64,000 bases of DNA from Pseudomonadota bacterium (GCA_021324155.1 JAJPJQ010000023.1:245827-309826); one strand, 5' to 3'. Shown: positions 51,888 to 63,030, counted from the first letter of the stretch. Notes: generated by a model from the sequence alone, not told the origin. Program-made: numbers and translations.

Positions 51888-54770
51888 TTAGGAAGTCGTC
51901 CGATTTAACGCTTGCCACAAAATTTCTGCGGGGTGCTTGGCCTTACGGCCCGCGGTATGATCGATCTGCTGGCGGCAGGAGATGCCGGCGGCGACGATCT
52001 CGACATCGGCGTCGGCGGCGCGGACGGCGGGCGCGAGACGGCGCTCGGCGATCGCGAGCGAGACGTCGTAGTGCTCCTTCTCGAAACCGAACGAGCCCGC
52101 CATGCCGCAGCAGCCGGAATCGACTTCCGTCACGTCGTAGCCCGCCCACTTGAGCATCTCGATCGTCGGCGCTGTGCCGACGAGCGCTTTCTGATGGCAG
52201 TGGCCGTGGAGCAGCGCTTTCTTGCCGTCGCCGGCGAAATGTAGATTCATTCGCCCGGCTTTACGCTCGGCCGCGACGAATTCCTCGAAGAGAAAGCTTT
52301 TTGCCGCGACCGCCGTCGCCTTCTCGCTGCGGAGCAGATCGGGATATTCGTCGCGCAGCGTGAGCAAACACGACGGCTCGAGGCCGACGACGACTTCGCC
52401 GCGCTGGACGTGCGGGTAGAGGCGCTCGACGTTCCAGGCGGCGTTCGCGCGCGCGTCTCTAAGCATGCCTTTCGAGATCATCGGCCGGCCGCAGCAGCGC
52501 TTCTCCGCGAGCGCCACGCGATAGCCGGCGCGCTCGAGAAAGCGCGTCGCAGCGATCGCGACCGACGGCGTGTTGAACGTGTTGAACGTGTCGTGAAAGA
52601 GAACGACGGCGCCGTTCTCCCCTTTTCCTTCCGGCGCATGCTCGCGAAACCACTTCTCGAATGTCGTCGCGGCGAAGGCGGGCAGCGGCCGCCGCGCGTC
52701 GATGCCGGCGAGCCGCTGCATAAGCCAGCGGTTCAGGCGCGAGCTCGCGATCAGATTCGAGAGCGGCGCGAAGCGCGCTCCCCAGCGATTCAGCGTCTCG
52801 ATCCGTCCGAACAGGCGATTTCTCAGCGGCAGTCCGTTGGCCTCGTGGTAGTGATGGAGAAACTCATATTTTAGCTTCGCCATATCCACGTTGGAAGGAC
52901 ATTCCGCCTTGCACGCCTTGCATTCGAGGCAGAGATCGAGCACCTGATGCAGGCGCTCGCCGGTGAAATCCTCTTTCGGCACTTTCCCCGAGAGCACGGC
53001 GCGCAGCGCGTTCGCGCGGCCGCGCGTCGAATGCTCCTCTTCGAGCGTCGCCATGTACGACGGGCACATCGTGCCGTCGAGCTTCTTCCGGCACTCGCCC
53101 ATGCCGCTGCACATTTCGATCGCCGCCGCGAACCCGCCCTGCGAGCCGAAATCCAGCATCGTCTCCGGCTGCCACGCCTTGTACTCGGGACTGATGCGCA
53201 GCGACTCGGTCATCGCCGGCGCGTCGACGATCTTGCCGGGATTCATCCGTCCGTCGGGATCGAACGCCTTTTTCACCTCGCGAAACGCGTTGTAAAGAGC
53301 TTTTCCGTAAAGCTTCTCGTTGAAGTGGCTGCGCGCGAGTCCGTCGCCGTGTTCGCCGGAGAGCGCGCCGTGAAATTCCATCACCAGGTCGGTGATCTCG
53401 GCGGCGATCGAGGTCATCTTTTTCACTTCGCTCGCCTGCTTCAAGTTGATCAACGGCCGGATGTGCATGCAGCCGACCGAGCAGTGGCCGTAATAACCGG
53501 CGACGGCGTCGTGCTTGTGCAGGATCTCGCGGAAGCGGCGGATGAATTCCGGCAGCTGCGCGGGCTCGACCGCGGTGTCCTCGATGAACGCGATCGGCTT
53601 CTTGTCGCCCTTGATGCCGAGCAGCAAGCCTAATCCCGCCTTACGCACACCCCATACGGCGCGAACCTCTTCGGGCTGCAGCGCCTGCGTCGCGGCGTAG
53701 CCGATGCTCTGGGCCTTGCGCACCGCTTCGAGCTTCTCGACCTGATCGCGGACTTCCGCCTCGGTCTCGCCCGCGTACTCGACCATCAGCAGCGAGCTCG
53801 GGTTTCCCTGCACGAACCCGAGACGCTTGGATTGAACGATGTTGCCGCGCGCGAGATCGAGAACCATCTTGTCGGTCGATTCGAGCGCGTAGGGACGCGT
53901 GTCGAGAATCGCATACGACGCCTGCAGCGCTTCGATGTCGTCATGAAAATGAATCACATCGAGCGCTGTCCATTTGGGCTTCGGCACGAGGCGCATCTTC
54001 GCCTCGACCACGCACGCGAGCGTCCCTTCCGAGCCGACGACCATGCGCGCGAGATTGAACGGCTGATTTTTAACAAACTCGTCGAGATTGTAGCCGGAGA
54101 CGCGGCGGAGGATCTTGGGATAGCGCGCGAGAATCTCCTCGCGATGCTTCTCCGCGAGCGCGCGCACCGCGCGGTACGCGGCGCCTTCGACGCCGGCGCC
54201 GCGTGCTTTTTGCTCTACCTCCTCCGGCGAGAAGTTTTTCAGAACCGCGAGCGTGCCGTCGGAAAGGCAGACCGTGAGCTCGAGGACGTGATCGATCGTC
54301 TTGCCGTACGTGAGCGAGTGCGCGCCGGCGGAGTTGTTGCCGATCATGCCGCCGATCGTCGCGCGGTTGGACGTCGATGTGTCGGGGCCGAATAACAGTC
54401 CCTGCCCGCGCACATGCGCGTTCAGCTCGTCCTGCACCACGCCCGGCTGCACGCGGCACCAGAGCTCTTCGCGGTTCACTTCGAGCACGCGGTTCATGTA
54501 CTTCGTGAAGTCGAGCACGATGGCGTGGCCGACGGTCTGGCCGGCGAGCGCCGTGCCGCCGCCGCGCGGCAGGATGGGAACTTTGAATCGCTTCGCCGTC
54601 TCGACGGCGGCCTGGACGTCGCCTTGGTGGCGCGGGATGACGACGCCGATCGGCTCGATCTCGTACATCGAGGCGTCGGTCGAATAAAGCAGCCGCGAAT
54701 ATTTGTCGAAGCGCACCTCGCCTTCGACGCGCTTTCGCAGCTCGGCTTCGATCTCGCGATAATCCTGCAT
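51888..54770 (-). CDS. FAD-linked oxidase fused to Fe-S/CCG domains (YdiJ/glycolate-oxidase-like)
   Basis: 960 residues. N-terminal FAD-binding PCMH domain ('RFKVPILPRGGGTALAGQTVGHAIVLDFTKYMNRVLEV') and C-terminal substrate domain; then 4Fe-4S ligands ('CSGMGECRKKLDGTMCPSYMAT' and 'CLECKACKAECPSNVDMAK') and two CCG repeats ('CCGRPMISKG', 'DSGCCGMAGSFGFEKEHYDVS'). The whole corresponds to the YdiJ type, which oxidises D-2-hydroxy acids such as D-lactate or D-2-hydroxyglutarate and hands electrons to the quinone pool. Usually membrane-associated, soluble here. Ends beside the HAD-ATPase gene (convergent, 13 bp). Confidence 0.93.
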   Translation of the reverse strand: MQDYREIEAELRKRVEGEVRFDKYSRLLYSTDASMYEIEPIGVVIPRHQGDVQAAVETAKRFKVPILPRGGGTALAGQTVGHAIVLDFTKYMNRVLEVNREELWCRVQPGVVQDELNAHVRGQGLLFGPDTSTSNRATIGGMIGNNSAGAHSLTYGKTIDHVLELTVCLSDGTLAVLKNFSPEEVEQKARGAGVEGAAYRAVRALAEKHREEILARYPKILRRVSGYNLDEFVKNQPFNLARMVVGSEGTLACVVEAKMRLVPKPKWTALDVIHFHDDIEALQASYAILDTRPYALESTDKMVLDLARGNIVQSKRLGFVQGNPSSLLMVEYAGETEAEVRDQVEKLEAVRKAQSIGYAATQALQPEEVRAVWGVRKAGLGLLLGIKGDKKPIAFIEDTAVEPAQLPEFIRRFREILHKHDAVAGYYGHCSVGCMHIRPLINLKQASEVKKMTSIAAEITDLVMEFHGALSGEHGDGLARSHFNEKLYGKALYNAFREVKKAFDPDGRMNPGKIVDAPAMTESLRISPEYKAWQPETMLDFGSQGGFAAAIEMCSGMGECRKKLDGTMCPSYMATLEEEHSTRGRANALRAVLSGKVPKEDFTGERLHQVLDLCLECKACKAECPSNVDMAKLKYEFLHHYHEANGLPLRNRLFGRIETLNRWGARFAPLSNLIASSRLNRWLMQRLAGIDARRPLPAFAATTFEKWFREHAPEGKGENGAVVLFHDTFNTFNTPSVAIAATRFLERAGYRVALAEKRCCGRPMISKGMLRDARANAAWNVERLYPHVQRGEVVVGLEPSCLLTLRDEYPDLLRSEKATAVAAKSFLFEEFVAAERKAGRMNLHFAGDGKKALLHGHCHQKALVGTAPTIEMLKWAGYDVTEVDSGCCGMAGSFGFEKEHYDVSLAIAERRLAPAVRAADADVEIVAAGISCRQQIDHTAGRKAKHPAEILWQALNRTTS

Positions 54771-54782
54771 AGAAAATTCCGC

Positions 54783-55211
54783 TCAGCGGAGTCCGACGAG
54801 GATGGCTCCGATAGCGATGAGCGCGATGCCCGCCCAATTGGCCGGCGAGGGCCGCTCGCCCAAAAACGTCGCGCCGATGAGCGCCACCAAAACCACGCTC
54901 AGCTTGTCGATCGGCGCCACCCGCGACGCGTCCCCTAATTGCAGCGCGCGAAAATAACAGAGCCACGACGCGCCCGTCGCGAGACCGGAGAGGATGAGAA
55001 AAATGATCGTGCGCGCCGATAGATCGCCGGGCGCGCGGAACTCGCCCGTCGCGACGAGAATCGCCGCCAGCACCGCGACGATCACGAGCGTCCGCACGAA
55101 TGTTGCGACGTCGGCGTTGACGTTCTCGACGCCGATTTTGGCGAAGATCGCCGTCAGCGCCGCAAACGTCGCGGAGAGCAGCGCCCAGAGCTGCCAGGAG
55201 AGGGTCGCCAT
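54783..55211 (-). CDS. EamA-domain (DMT superfamily) small transporter
   Basis: 142 residues with one EamA repeat and about five membrane segments, half the length of two-repeat DMT transporters. 'WALLSATFAALTAIFAKIGVENVNADVATFVRT' and 'ALQLGDASRVAPIDKLSVVLVALIGATFLGER' are typical of the single-EamA family annotated as a 140-residue transporter, which would function as a dimer. Substrate unknown. Immediately upstream of the FAD/Fe-S oxidase gene on the same strand (12-bp gap), hence co-transcribed. Confidence 0.87.
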   Translation of the reverse strand: MATLSWQLWALLSATFAALTAIFAKIGVENVNADVATFVRTLVIVAVLAAILVATGEFRAPGDLSARTIIFLILSGLATGASWLCYFRALQLGDASRVAPIDKLSVVLVALIGATFLGERPSPANWAGIALIAIGAILVGLR

Positions 55212-55250
55212 GGAAATAATCTTATTTCCATCACGACGGCTTTGGCAAGC

Positions 55251-55949
55251 TCAACGGCGCGACCGTTCGTCGCGCTCAAGAGCGGCGCGCGCGGCGCGGA
55301 AGACACTCTCGAACATCGGCCGTGTAAGCTTTCCGGTGAACGTATTCTGCTGGCTTGGATGGTAAGAGCCGAGCAGCGTGACGCCGTCGAGGCGGGCGCT
55401 CGAGCCGTGGCCGAAGCGCGGTCGCGGCTTCGGTATGACGCCGCCGTTTTCCGCGTACGCTTTCAGAAACTCGTCGAATGCGATCTTCCCGAGCGCGACG
55501 ACAACTCGAACGCGGCTCAGCAATTGAAGCTCGCTGATGAGATAAGGACGGCAGCGGTCGAATTCCGCCGGCAGAGGCTTGTTGTCCGGTGGCGCGCAGC
55601 GCGCGGCCGCGGAAATATAGCAGTCCGTGAGCTTCAAGCCGTCGTCTTTGTGCAGCGATCCGGGCAAGCTGGAGAAGCGGAATTTATATAAAGTCGTATA
55701 CAGCCAGTCGCCGCTCCGGTCGCCGGTGAAGATACGGCCGGTGCGGTTGCCGCCGTGCGCCGCGGGAGCGAGGCCGACGATGAGGACGCGGGCTTCGGGA
55801 TCGCCGAAGCCCGGCAGCGGACGGGCCCAATAACTCTGGCCCCGGTAGCGCAGAGGCGGTTTTTTCGCTACCGCCTCGCGCCAGCGGACGAGCCGCGGAC
55901 AGCGGCGACAGCGTACGATGGCGTCGTTTAGTGTTTCCAGGGAAGCCAT
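55251..55949 (-). CDS. Uracil-DNA glycosylase, family 5 (UDGb)
   Basis: 232 residues. Four-cysteine [4Fe-4S] region begins 'CRRCPRLVRWREAVAKK'; motif 1 'LIVGLAPAAHGGNRTGRIFTGDRSGDWL' is the family 5 form (GLAPA-HG, lacking the catalytic Asp of family 1), and motif 3 'GSYHPSQQNTFTGKL' carries the leucine-loop His. The enzyme removes uracil and related deaminated bases from DNA, mostly in GC-rich organisms and archaea. Start at 55949 is 6 codons before the first Cys and fits family length. Confidence 0.93.
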   Translation of the reverse strand: MASLETLNDAIVRCRRCPRLVRWREAVAKKPPLRYRGQSYWARPLPGFGDPEARVLIVGLAPAAHGGNRTGRIFTGDRSGDWLYTTLYKFRFSSLPGSLHKDDGLKLTDCYISAAARCAPPDNKPLPAEFDRCRPYLISELQLLSRVRVVVALGKIAFDEFLKAYAENGGVIPKPRPRFGHGSSARLDGVTLLGSYHPSQQNTFTGKLTRPMFESVFRAARAALERDERSRR

Positions 55950-56013
55950 GGAATTTTTCTGCTAGCACAACGCCCCGGCAAAGAGAAGCCGCGCGTAACT
56001 CGTTATTTTTTCA

Positions 56014-56042
56014 TTGCAATTGTGGAACATCAGGCGTAAACT
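56014..56042 (+). promoter_or_regulatory. Possible promoter of the first histidine kinase gene
   Basis: TTGCAA at 56014-56019, 17-bp spacer, TAAACT at 56037-56042. The kinase GTG is at 56101, giving a leader of about 50 nt. Confidence 0.45.
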
Positions 56043-56100
56043 CGCCTCGCGTGGTTTTTATTTTTTCCGGCCGTAGAATGTAACCCGACGGAGTTATCGC

Positions 56101-58752
56101 GTGGCGTTGTCTTCCAGCCGGACCGAATCGCTTCGACCGGCGCTGTTTTCCGTTGCAGGCCAGACCGGTTTTCCGAGACTTGCCGCGACCGGCGGCATCG
56201 TGCTTGGCGCTCTCATCCTCGCCGCCTCGATCTCGCACGTCTCCGTTCCCTCCTGGGCGATGATGAAAGCGAACGCCGCGCTGGCGGTGCTCCTCTGCGG
56301 GGCGTCGCTCTGGCTCTACACAAAAGCATCGCCACCGTTTCAGATTATTGCGCGAGTCTGCGCCGGCGCCGTCGTTCTCATCGCCTTGGTGACACTCGCG
56401 GAGCACCTCCTGGGCCGCGACTTCCGTATCGATCAGCTTATCGCAACGGACACTTCAGAAACGGGAGCTACCGGCCGGATGGACATCGCGAGCGCCGCGG
56501 CTCTTGCTGGGCTCGGATGCGCCATCGCGCTGCTCGACGACCGCCGCCACGCCGGCAAAGCGCTGGTCCTGGCGCTGATCGTCGGCGCCGCTTCGGTGAT
56601 CGTCCTGGTGGGCCACGTCTACGCCGCACCGGCGCTTTATTCCTTCGGGCCGACTCCTTTGATGGCGGCGGCCCTTTTACTGCTTTCCGCCGCCGCCGTG
56701 CGCGCGCGGTCGGGTCTGCAGACCTATATCGGATACAGCGACGCGGCCGTGCCGCTGCTGTCTCGCCTGGTGCCGGGCGCCTGCGCGATTCCGCTGGTCC
56801 TCGGCGGCCTCGCGCTGCTCGGATACCGAAACGGCATCTTCGACACCGAGACAGGAATCGCGCTCGCCGCCGTGCTCGCGGCGGCGCTGGTCTTCGTGCT
56901 GATTCTGTGGAGCGCGACGGCTCTACCCAACAGGAGACTTACGAATCTCCGAGAGCCGCTCCGGCCGGAACGCGAACTTAACCACGTTCGGATCGCGCGC
57001 GAAGGGGCTGTCGCCATGGCCGGCGCCGCCGACGCCGCGGCCGCCCGCGATATTCTCCTCGAGCGGACGCGATCGATGTTTCCCGCCGCCTCGGCGATTA
57101 CGCTGCGCCTCGTGAAGCGTGGGTCGGGGGAGCTCACGCCGGCTGCCGCGTGGACGCGCGGTGGATCGCCATCGGAGATGGACGAAACGCGCGCGCTCGG
57201 CGAGAGCGGCAGAAAGCCTCTGGAGACAAAAGGCGCCGTCATCATTCGCAATTTGCAGACGGATGGTCGGGTTCGCGGTGAAATGTTCCGCACGCAAGGC
57301 TCGGTGTCGTATCTTGGAGTGCCGCTGCTCGCCCGCGGAGAGGCGCACGGCATCCTCGGGGTTTACACTCGCGAAGAATACCATTTCAGCCGTGAGGAGG
57401 CCGAATGGCTCGCCGCCTTGGCGGCAACGGCCGCCGGCGTCCTATCGCCGCCGGCGCCGCCGGCTGCGGAAAGCACGGCCGCGCCCGGAACTGTCACGGC
57501 GACGCGCAACGCCGAACAACTAAAAAAGACTTTGAGGCTGCTCCCCGAAATGCACGCGGCGCTTGCGCCGCTCAATGCGGCGGAATCGCTGACGGACGCT
57601 ATCGACGACATTATCGCGAAGCTGGTCGACGCAACCGGCGCCGACGCTGCGCTGCTTCGTGTATGGAAAAGGGAGACGGGGGCGTCGATCATCGCCGGCC
57701 ACCGCGGGTTGTCCAACGAACATGTCAGTCAAATGGAGATCGGCCTGCTGAAAGGCGCCATGGAATGGGTGGTGCAGCACGGCGAAGAGATCGTCGCCCC
57801 CGAGGTCGAAGCGGAGCCGCGTTTCACCGCCGGCGTGCAGCGGCAGCTGGGCTTCCGCTCCTCCGCCCTGTTGCCGCTCAGGCTCTACAACGAAGTGCGC
57901 GGCGTACTCTTCGTCGCGAGCAAAACGCCGAGGTGGTTCGACGAAGCGGTAAAGCAACCGCTCCTCGCCATTGCCCAGCAGATCGGCATTTCGATCGAGA
58001 ACCGCGAGTTGTTCGATCATCTAAAGCATTCGCGCGACGAGATCGAGCAGGCGAGCAAGATCAAGGGTGAGTTCTTGAGCGTCATGTCGCACGAGCTGAG
58101 GACGCCGCTCAGCGTCGTGATGGGATACGCGGGAATGGTCAAAGAGCGGCTCCTGGGCGAGATCACGCCGCAGCAGGAGGACGCGCTGGAAAAGCTCCTG
58201 ACGCGGGCGAACGATCAGCTCAACATGATCAATGCCATCATGCAGATCACGCAACTGGAGTCGCGCTCGCTCGTGCTCGAGCGCCACCTGCTAAATTTAT
58301 CCGAGATGCTGGCGCACCTGAAGACCGATTACGCCTTGTCGCACACCAAGCGCGAGGTGGTCCTCAACTGGGACGTTCCCGCGGAGCCGATCGTGATCGT
58401 CACCGACGGCGGCAAGCTAAAAGAGATTCTCGTCAACCTCATCAACAACGCGCTCAAGTTCACCACCCAAGGGAGCGTGACGGTCTCGATGCGCGTGCAG
58501 CAGGACGCGCGCCGCAAATGGGTACAGGTTTCGGTCGCCGACACCGGCGTCGGCATCCCGAGAGATCAATGCACGAAGATTTTCGAAAAATTTTACCAGG
58601 TCGACAGCTCGGAGACTCGGCTTTACGGCGGCGCCGGCTTGGGGCTTTATATCGCGAAGCACTTCGCGGAATTCCTGGGCGGAAGAATCGAGGTGGCGAG
58701 CCAGACCGGCTTCGGCTCGACATTCACCGTTACGATTCCATACGCGACCTAA
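56101..58752 (+). CDS. Membrane sensor histidine kinase with two GAF-like domains
   Basis: 883 residues from a GTG. The N-terminal 290 residues hold 7-8 hydrophobic segments. Two GAF-like sensor blocks follow (about 300-455, 'AARDILLERTRSMFPAASAITL...YLGVPLLARGEAHGILGVYTREEYHFS'; about 475-640). The HisKA dimerisation helix has the phospho-acceptor His in 'SVMSHELRTPLSVVMGYAG'. The HATPase domain shows N box 'NLINNALKF', G1 'DTGVGIP' and G2 'GGAGLGLYIAKHF'. No response regulator is encoded nearby. Overlaps nothing; the next kinase begins 51 bp on and shares the same kinase core, so they probably act together. Confidence 0.92.
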   Translation: MALSSSRTESLRPALFSVAGQTGFPRLAATGGIVLGALILAASISHVSVPSWAMMKANAALAVLLCGASLWLYTKASPPFQIIARVCAGAVVLIALVTLAEHLLGRDFRIDQLIATDTSETGATGRMDIASAAALAGLGCAIALLDDRRHAGKALVLALIVGAASVIVLVGHVYAAPALYSFGPTPLMAAALLLLSAAAVRARSGLQTYIGYSDAAVPLLSRLVPGACAIPLVLGGLALLGYRNGIFDTETGIALAAVLAAALVFVLILWSATALPNRRLTNLREPLRPERELNHVRIAREGAVAMAGAADAAAARDILLERTRSMFPAASAITLRLVKRGSGELTPAAAWTRGGSPSEMDETRALGESGRKPLETKGAVIIRNLQTDGRVRGEMFRTQGSVSYLGVPLLARGEAHGILGVYTREEYHFSREEAEWLAALAATAAGVLSPPAPPAAESTAAPGTVTATRNAEQLKKTLRLLPEMHAALAPLNAAESLTDAIDDIIAKLVDATGADAALLRVWKRETGASIIAGHRGLSNEHVSQMEIGLLKGAMEWVVQHGEEIVAPEVEAEPRFTAGVQRQLGFRSSALLPLRLYNEVRGVLFVASKTPRWFDEAVKQPLLAIAQQIGISIENRELFDHLKHSRDEIEQASKIKGEFLSVMSHELRTPLSVVMGYAGMVKERLLGEITPQQEDALEKLLTRANDQLNMINAIMQITQLESRSLVLERHLLNLSEMLAHLKTDYALSHTKREVVLNWDVPAEPIVIVTDGGKLKEILVNLINNALKFTTQGSVTVSMRVQQDARRKWVQVSVADTGVGIPRDQCTKIFEKFYQVDSSETRLYGGAGLGLYIAKHFAEFLGGRIEVASQTGFGSTFTVTIPYAT

Positions 58753-58803
58753 CCCGGTCCGGCGCCCTCCTGAACTCTTCTCCCGCGCTGTAACCGAAGC
58801 TCG

Positions 58804-60516
58804 TTGATGCGAAGACACATGGGAACCGGCAAAAAGGCGCGGGTTCGTCCATCGGCCAAGCGACGCCCCGGGCGCAGCCGCAAAGCGCCGCGCGCGCGGC
58901 GGCGAACGCAAAAAGCGCGTGCAATCCTGGAGGAGCAGCTGTCGCTCGCTGCCGTCGCGGCGGGACTCGGCACGTGGATTTATGATATCGGGAGCGGCAG
59001 GCTCACGTGGTCGAAACGATCTCGCGACATCTTCGGCATCCCGTCCGACACCCCTCTCACTTACCGCTTTTTCACCGACATGATTCACCCCGACGACCGG
59101 AGCCGCGTCGTCGAGCTGCTCTCCGCCGCCTTGGCCAAGCGAACCGACTACGAAGCGGGTTTCCGCATCGTGCGGCGCGATGGGGCGCTGCGCTGGATTA
59201 AAGCGCGCGGGCGCGGCCATTACGACGCGGCGGGCAAGCCGCTGCGCGTTGTGGGCATCGCGCGGGACGTAACGCGGCAAACCATAGCGCTGCAAAAAAT
59301 GCAGCGCAGCCTCGACCGCATAAAAACCCTGCGCGACATCGACACCGCCATTACATCGACGCTCGACCTGGCCCGCGTCCTGGAACTCCTCTTGGACAAA
59401 ATCGTCCTGTCGACCGGCTATGCCGCCGCGACCGTGCGCCTCGTGAACCGCGATACCGGGCAGCTCGAGCCCGTAGCGGCAAAAAACATCAATGAAGAAA
59501 AATGGAAACAAAGCTTCTCAAAAATTCCAGGCGGCTTGTCGGAAGTGGTGCTGAAAAGCAAAGTGCCGGTGAAGATCCTCGAGGTCCTGAAGGATCCTCG
59601 AACCCGGCACCAATCCTTCATGCGTGATTACCGCCTCGTCTCGTTTCTCGGAATACCGCTCGTCGCGAAGGAGGAAACGCTCGGAGTTCTCGGCGTCTTC
59701 ACCCGCGAGCCGCACGACTTCGACGACGAGGAGGTGGAATTCCTCGCGACCATCGGCGGCCAGGCCGCCATCGCGATTCATAACGCGCAGATCCACGAGC
59801 AGATCGTGACCGCAAACAAGGTCAAAGAGGAGTTTCTGAGCGTTATGTCGCATGAGCTGCGCACGCCGCTCAGCGTCATGATGGGCTACGGCGGAATGCT
59901 GCTGGAGGGCCTTCTGGGCGACATTACCGCCCAGCAGGAGGACGCCGTGAGAAAAATCCTCGCGCGCGCGAGCGAACAGCTCTACATGATCAACAGCATC
60001 ATCCAGACGACGCAGCTCGAAAGCCGCGCGTTGCGTCCAGAGCGGCGCGCGTTCCGGATCGCCGAGATGTTGCGGCAGTTACGGCAGGAGTTCGACGCGG
60101 TCACGCGCGAGCAGAAGGTCAAGATTGTCTGGAAGTCTCCCGCTGCTGCAATGACCATCGTCGGCGACGGCGGCAAAGTCTCGCAGATCTTGCGCAGCCT
60201 TATCGCCAACGCCGTGAAGTTCACCCGCAGCGGCACTGTCACTGTCTCGGCGGAGGTCTTACGAGCGCCGAAGGTCGGAGCATGTCTGGCGCTGCGGGTC
60301 ACCGATACCGGAGTCGGAATCGCCTCTGAAAATCACGATCGGATCTTCGAGAAATTCCAACAGCTCGACAGTTCGGAGACGCGCGTTTACGGTGGCCTCG
60401 GCCTAGGCCTCTACGTCGCAAAGAAACTCACCGAGCTGCTCGGCGGCAAGATCGCCGTCGACAGCGCGCCCGGCCGCGGCTCGATCTTTACGGTCGAAAT
60501 TCCCTGCACTCTTTAG
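58804..60516 (+). CDS. Soluble PAS-GAF histidine kinase
   Basis: 570 residues from TTG 58804 or ATG 58807. A basic N-terminal tail (residues 6-40) leads to a PAS domain with PAC ('AAGLGTWIYDIGSGRLTWSKRSRDIFGIPSDTP...GKPLRVVGIARDVTRQ', about 45-160), then a GAF domain (about 180-330), HisKA with 'SVMSHELRTPLSVMMGYGG' and HATPase with 'SLIANAVKF', 'DTGVGIASENHDRIFEKFQQLDSSETR', 'GGLGLGLYVAKKL'. No membrane segment. The kinase core is strikingly like that of the preceding gene, including '(E/D)IT(P/A)QQEDA', consistent with tandem duplication. No receiver domain or regulator gene nearby. Confidence 0.92.
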   Translation: MMRRHMGTGKKARVRPSAKRRPGRSRKAPRARRRTQKARAILEEQLSLAAVAAGLGTWIYDIGSGRLTWSKRSRDIFGIPSDTPLTYRFFTDMIHPDDRSRVVELLSAALAKRTDYEAGFRIVRRDGALRWIKARGRGHYDAAGKPLRVVGIARDVTRQTIALQKMQRSLDRIKTLRDIDTAITSTLDLARVLELLLDKIVLSTGYAAATVRLVNRDTGQLEPVAAKNINEEKWKQSFSKIPGGLSEVVLKSKVPVKILEVLKDPRTRHQSFMRDYRLVSFLGIPLVAKEETLGVLGVFTREPHDFDDEEVEFLATIGGQAAIAIHNAQIHEQIVTANKVKEEFLSVMSHELRTPLSVMMGYGGMLLEGLLGDITAQQEDAVRKILARASEQLYMINSIIQTTQLESRALRPERRAFRIAEMLRQLRQEFDAVTREQKVKIVWKSPAAAMTIVGDGGKVSQILRSLIANAVKFTRSGTVTVSAEVLRAPKVGACLALRVTDTGVGIASENHDRIFEKFQQLDSSETRVYGGLGLGLYVAKKLTELLGGKIAVDSAPGRGSIFTVEIPCTL

Positions 60517-60595
60517 AGCGCGCGCCGCGCCGTTGTCCGGTTTCGCCGGTTGCCTATTGGCGGCGGAGACGATAAGAAAATCCTTGGAGGAATCC

Positions 60596-62000
<1,405 letters not shown>

Positions 62001-62002
<2 letters not shown>

Positions 62003-62077
62003 TTTTCGAGTTACGAGTTTCGGGTTACGGGTTGAACCTGAAACCAGAAACCCGGAACTCGAAACCGGCTTAGCCGG
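62001..62077. repeat. Intergenic inverted repeat (family C)
   Basis: 'GAGTTACGAGTTTCGGGTTA' and then 'AACCTGAAACCAGAAACCC', 'GGAACTCGAAACCGG' form imperfect complementary arms, closing with the small palindrome CCGGCTTAGCCGG (62065-62077). It follows the fumC stop at once and shares AACCTGAAACCAGAAAC with the block near 38750. The remaining 170 bp before the sdh gene hold no gene that I can see. Confidence 0.7.
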
Positions 62078-62247
62078 ACGTGCAAACCGGAAATCTTTCT
62101 GCTATAGAATAATCGACAGCCAAAAGAGTAGGACGAAAACCCCCGGCCCATCCGGCAAGATAGCTGCGCGCACGATACGCGCCCGCCGGCGTTCCGCGAC
62201 GGCGGAATCGCCCAATGAGCCATCGGTTATTAAGCGAGGAGTGAGAG

Positions 62248-63030
62248 GTGAGCAACGGTTCCGCAGCTTTGCAAGACATAAAGACTCTCAAAAACGTCAA
62301 GACTTTAAGAAAAGACGCGTGGTGGGTGGAGCCGCTGCTTACGTTTGCGGTTCTATTCTCGTTTGTTGTTTACGCCACCTTCAGGGCTTTCGAGGACAAC
62401 TACTACTACGTCGCCCCGTACCTCTCGCCGTTCTACTCGCCGTGCCTGGTGGACACTTGCGCGCATGTGAGCTGGCGGATTTTCGGTAAGATGTGGCTGA
62501 TCACCCCGGCGATGTTGATCCTGTGGATCCCCGGCGGCTTCCGCATGACCTGCTACTATTACCGCAAAGCTTACTACCGCTCGTGGTGGCTGTCTCCGCC
62601 GGCGTGCGCGGTGCGCGACGGGCATACGACGTATACGGGAGAAACGCGCTTTCCTCTGCTGATTCAGAATATTCATAGATACTTTTTTTATTTCGCGACC
62701 GTGATTCTCCTCTTTCTCTGGTGGGACGCGTTCGAGGCGATCCATTTTCCGGACGGCTACGGCGTCGGCGTCGGCACATTGGTATTGACGCTGAACGCGA
62801 CGCTGCTGTCGCTCTACAGCCTTTCCTGCCACTCCTGCCGCCACCTCTGCGGCGGTCATCTGGACAGCTTCTCGAAAAATCCCGGCCAGTATGGTGTCTG
62901 GAAGACTCTGACCAAGCTCAACGAGCGCCACATGCTGTTCGCCTGGGTGAGTCTCATCTGGGTCGCGCTCAGCGACCTTTACGTGCGCCTGCTCGCGACG
63001 GGCATGATTCACGACATACGGATTTTTTAA
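62248..63030 (+). CDS. sdhC: Succinate dehydrogenase membrane subunit, Sdh1-like, with a Cys/His cluster
   Basis: 260 residues from a GTG with a GAGG-type site. About five membrane segments (around 28-46, 80-97, 140-160, 172-195, 228-250). It is unlike E. coli SdhC/SdhD and resembles the anchor of the mycobacterial Sdh1 type. Residues 194-204 read C-H-S-C-R-H-L-C-G-G-H in a loop at the end of a membrane segment, a potential metal or Rieske-type Fe-S site; further His residues could bind haem. The sdhA gene starts with zero spacing after its stop, so this is the first gene of the complex II operon. Confidence 0.8.
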   Translation: MSNGSAALQDIKTLKNVKTLRKDAWWVEPLLTFAVLFSFVVYATFRAFEDNYYYVAPYLSPFYSPCLVDTCAHVSWRIFGKMWLITPAMLILWIPGGFRMTCYYYRKAYYRSWWLSPPACAVRDGHTTYTGETRFPLLIQNIHRYFFYFATVILLFLWWDAFEAIHFPDGYGVGVGTLVLTLNATLLSLYSLSCHSCRHLCGGHLDSFSKNPGQYGVWKTLTKLNERHMLFAWVSLIWVALSDLYVRLLATGMIHDIRIF

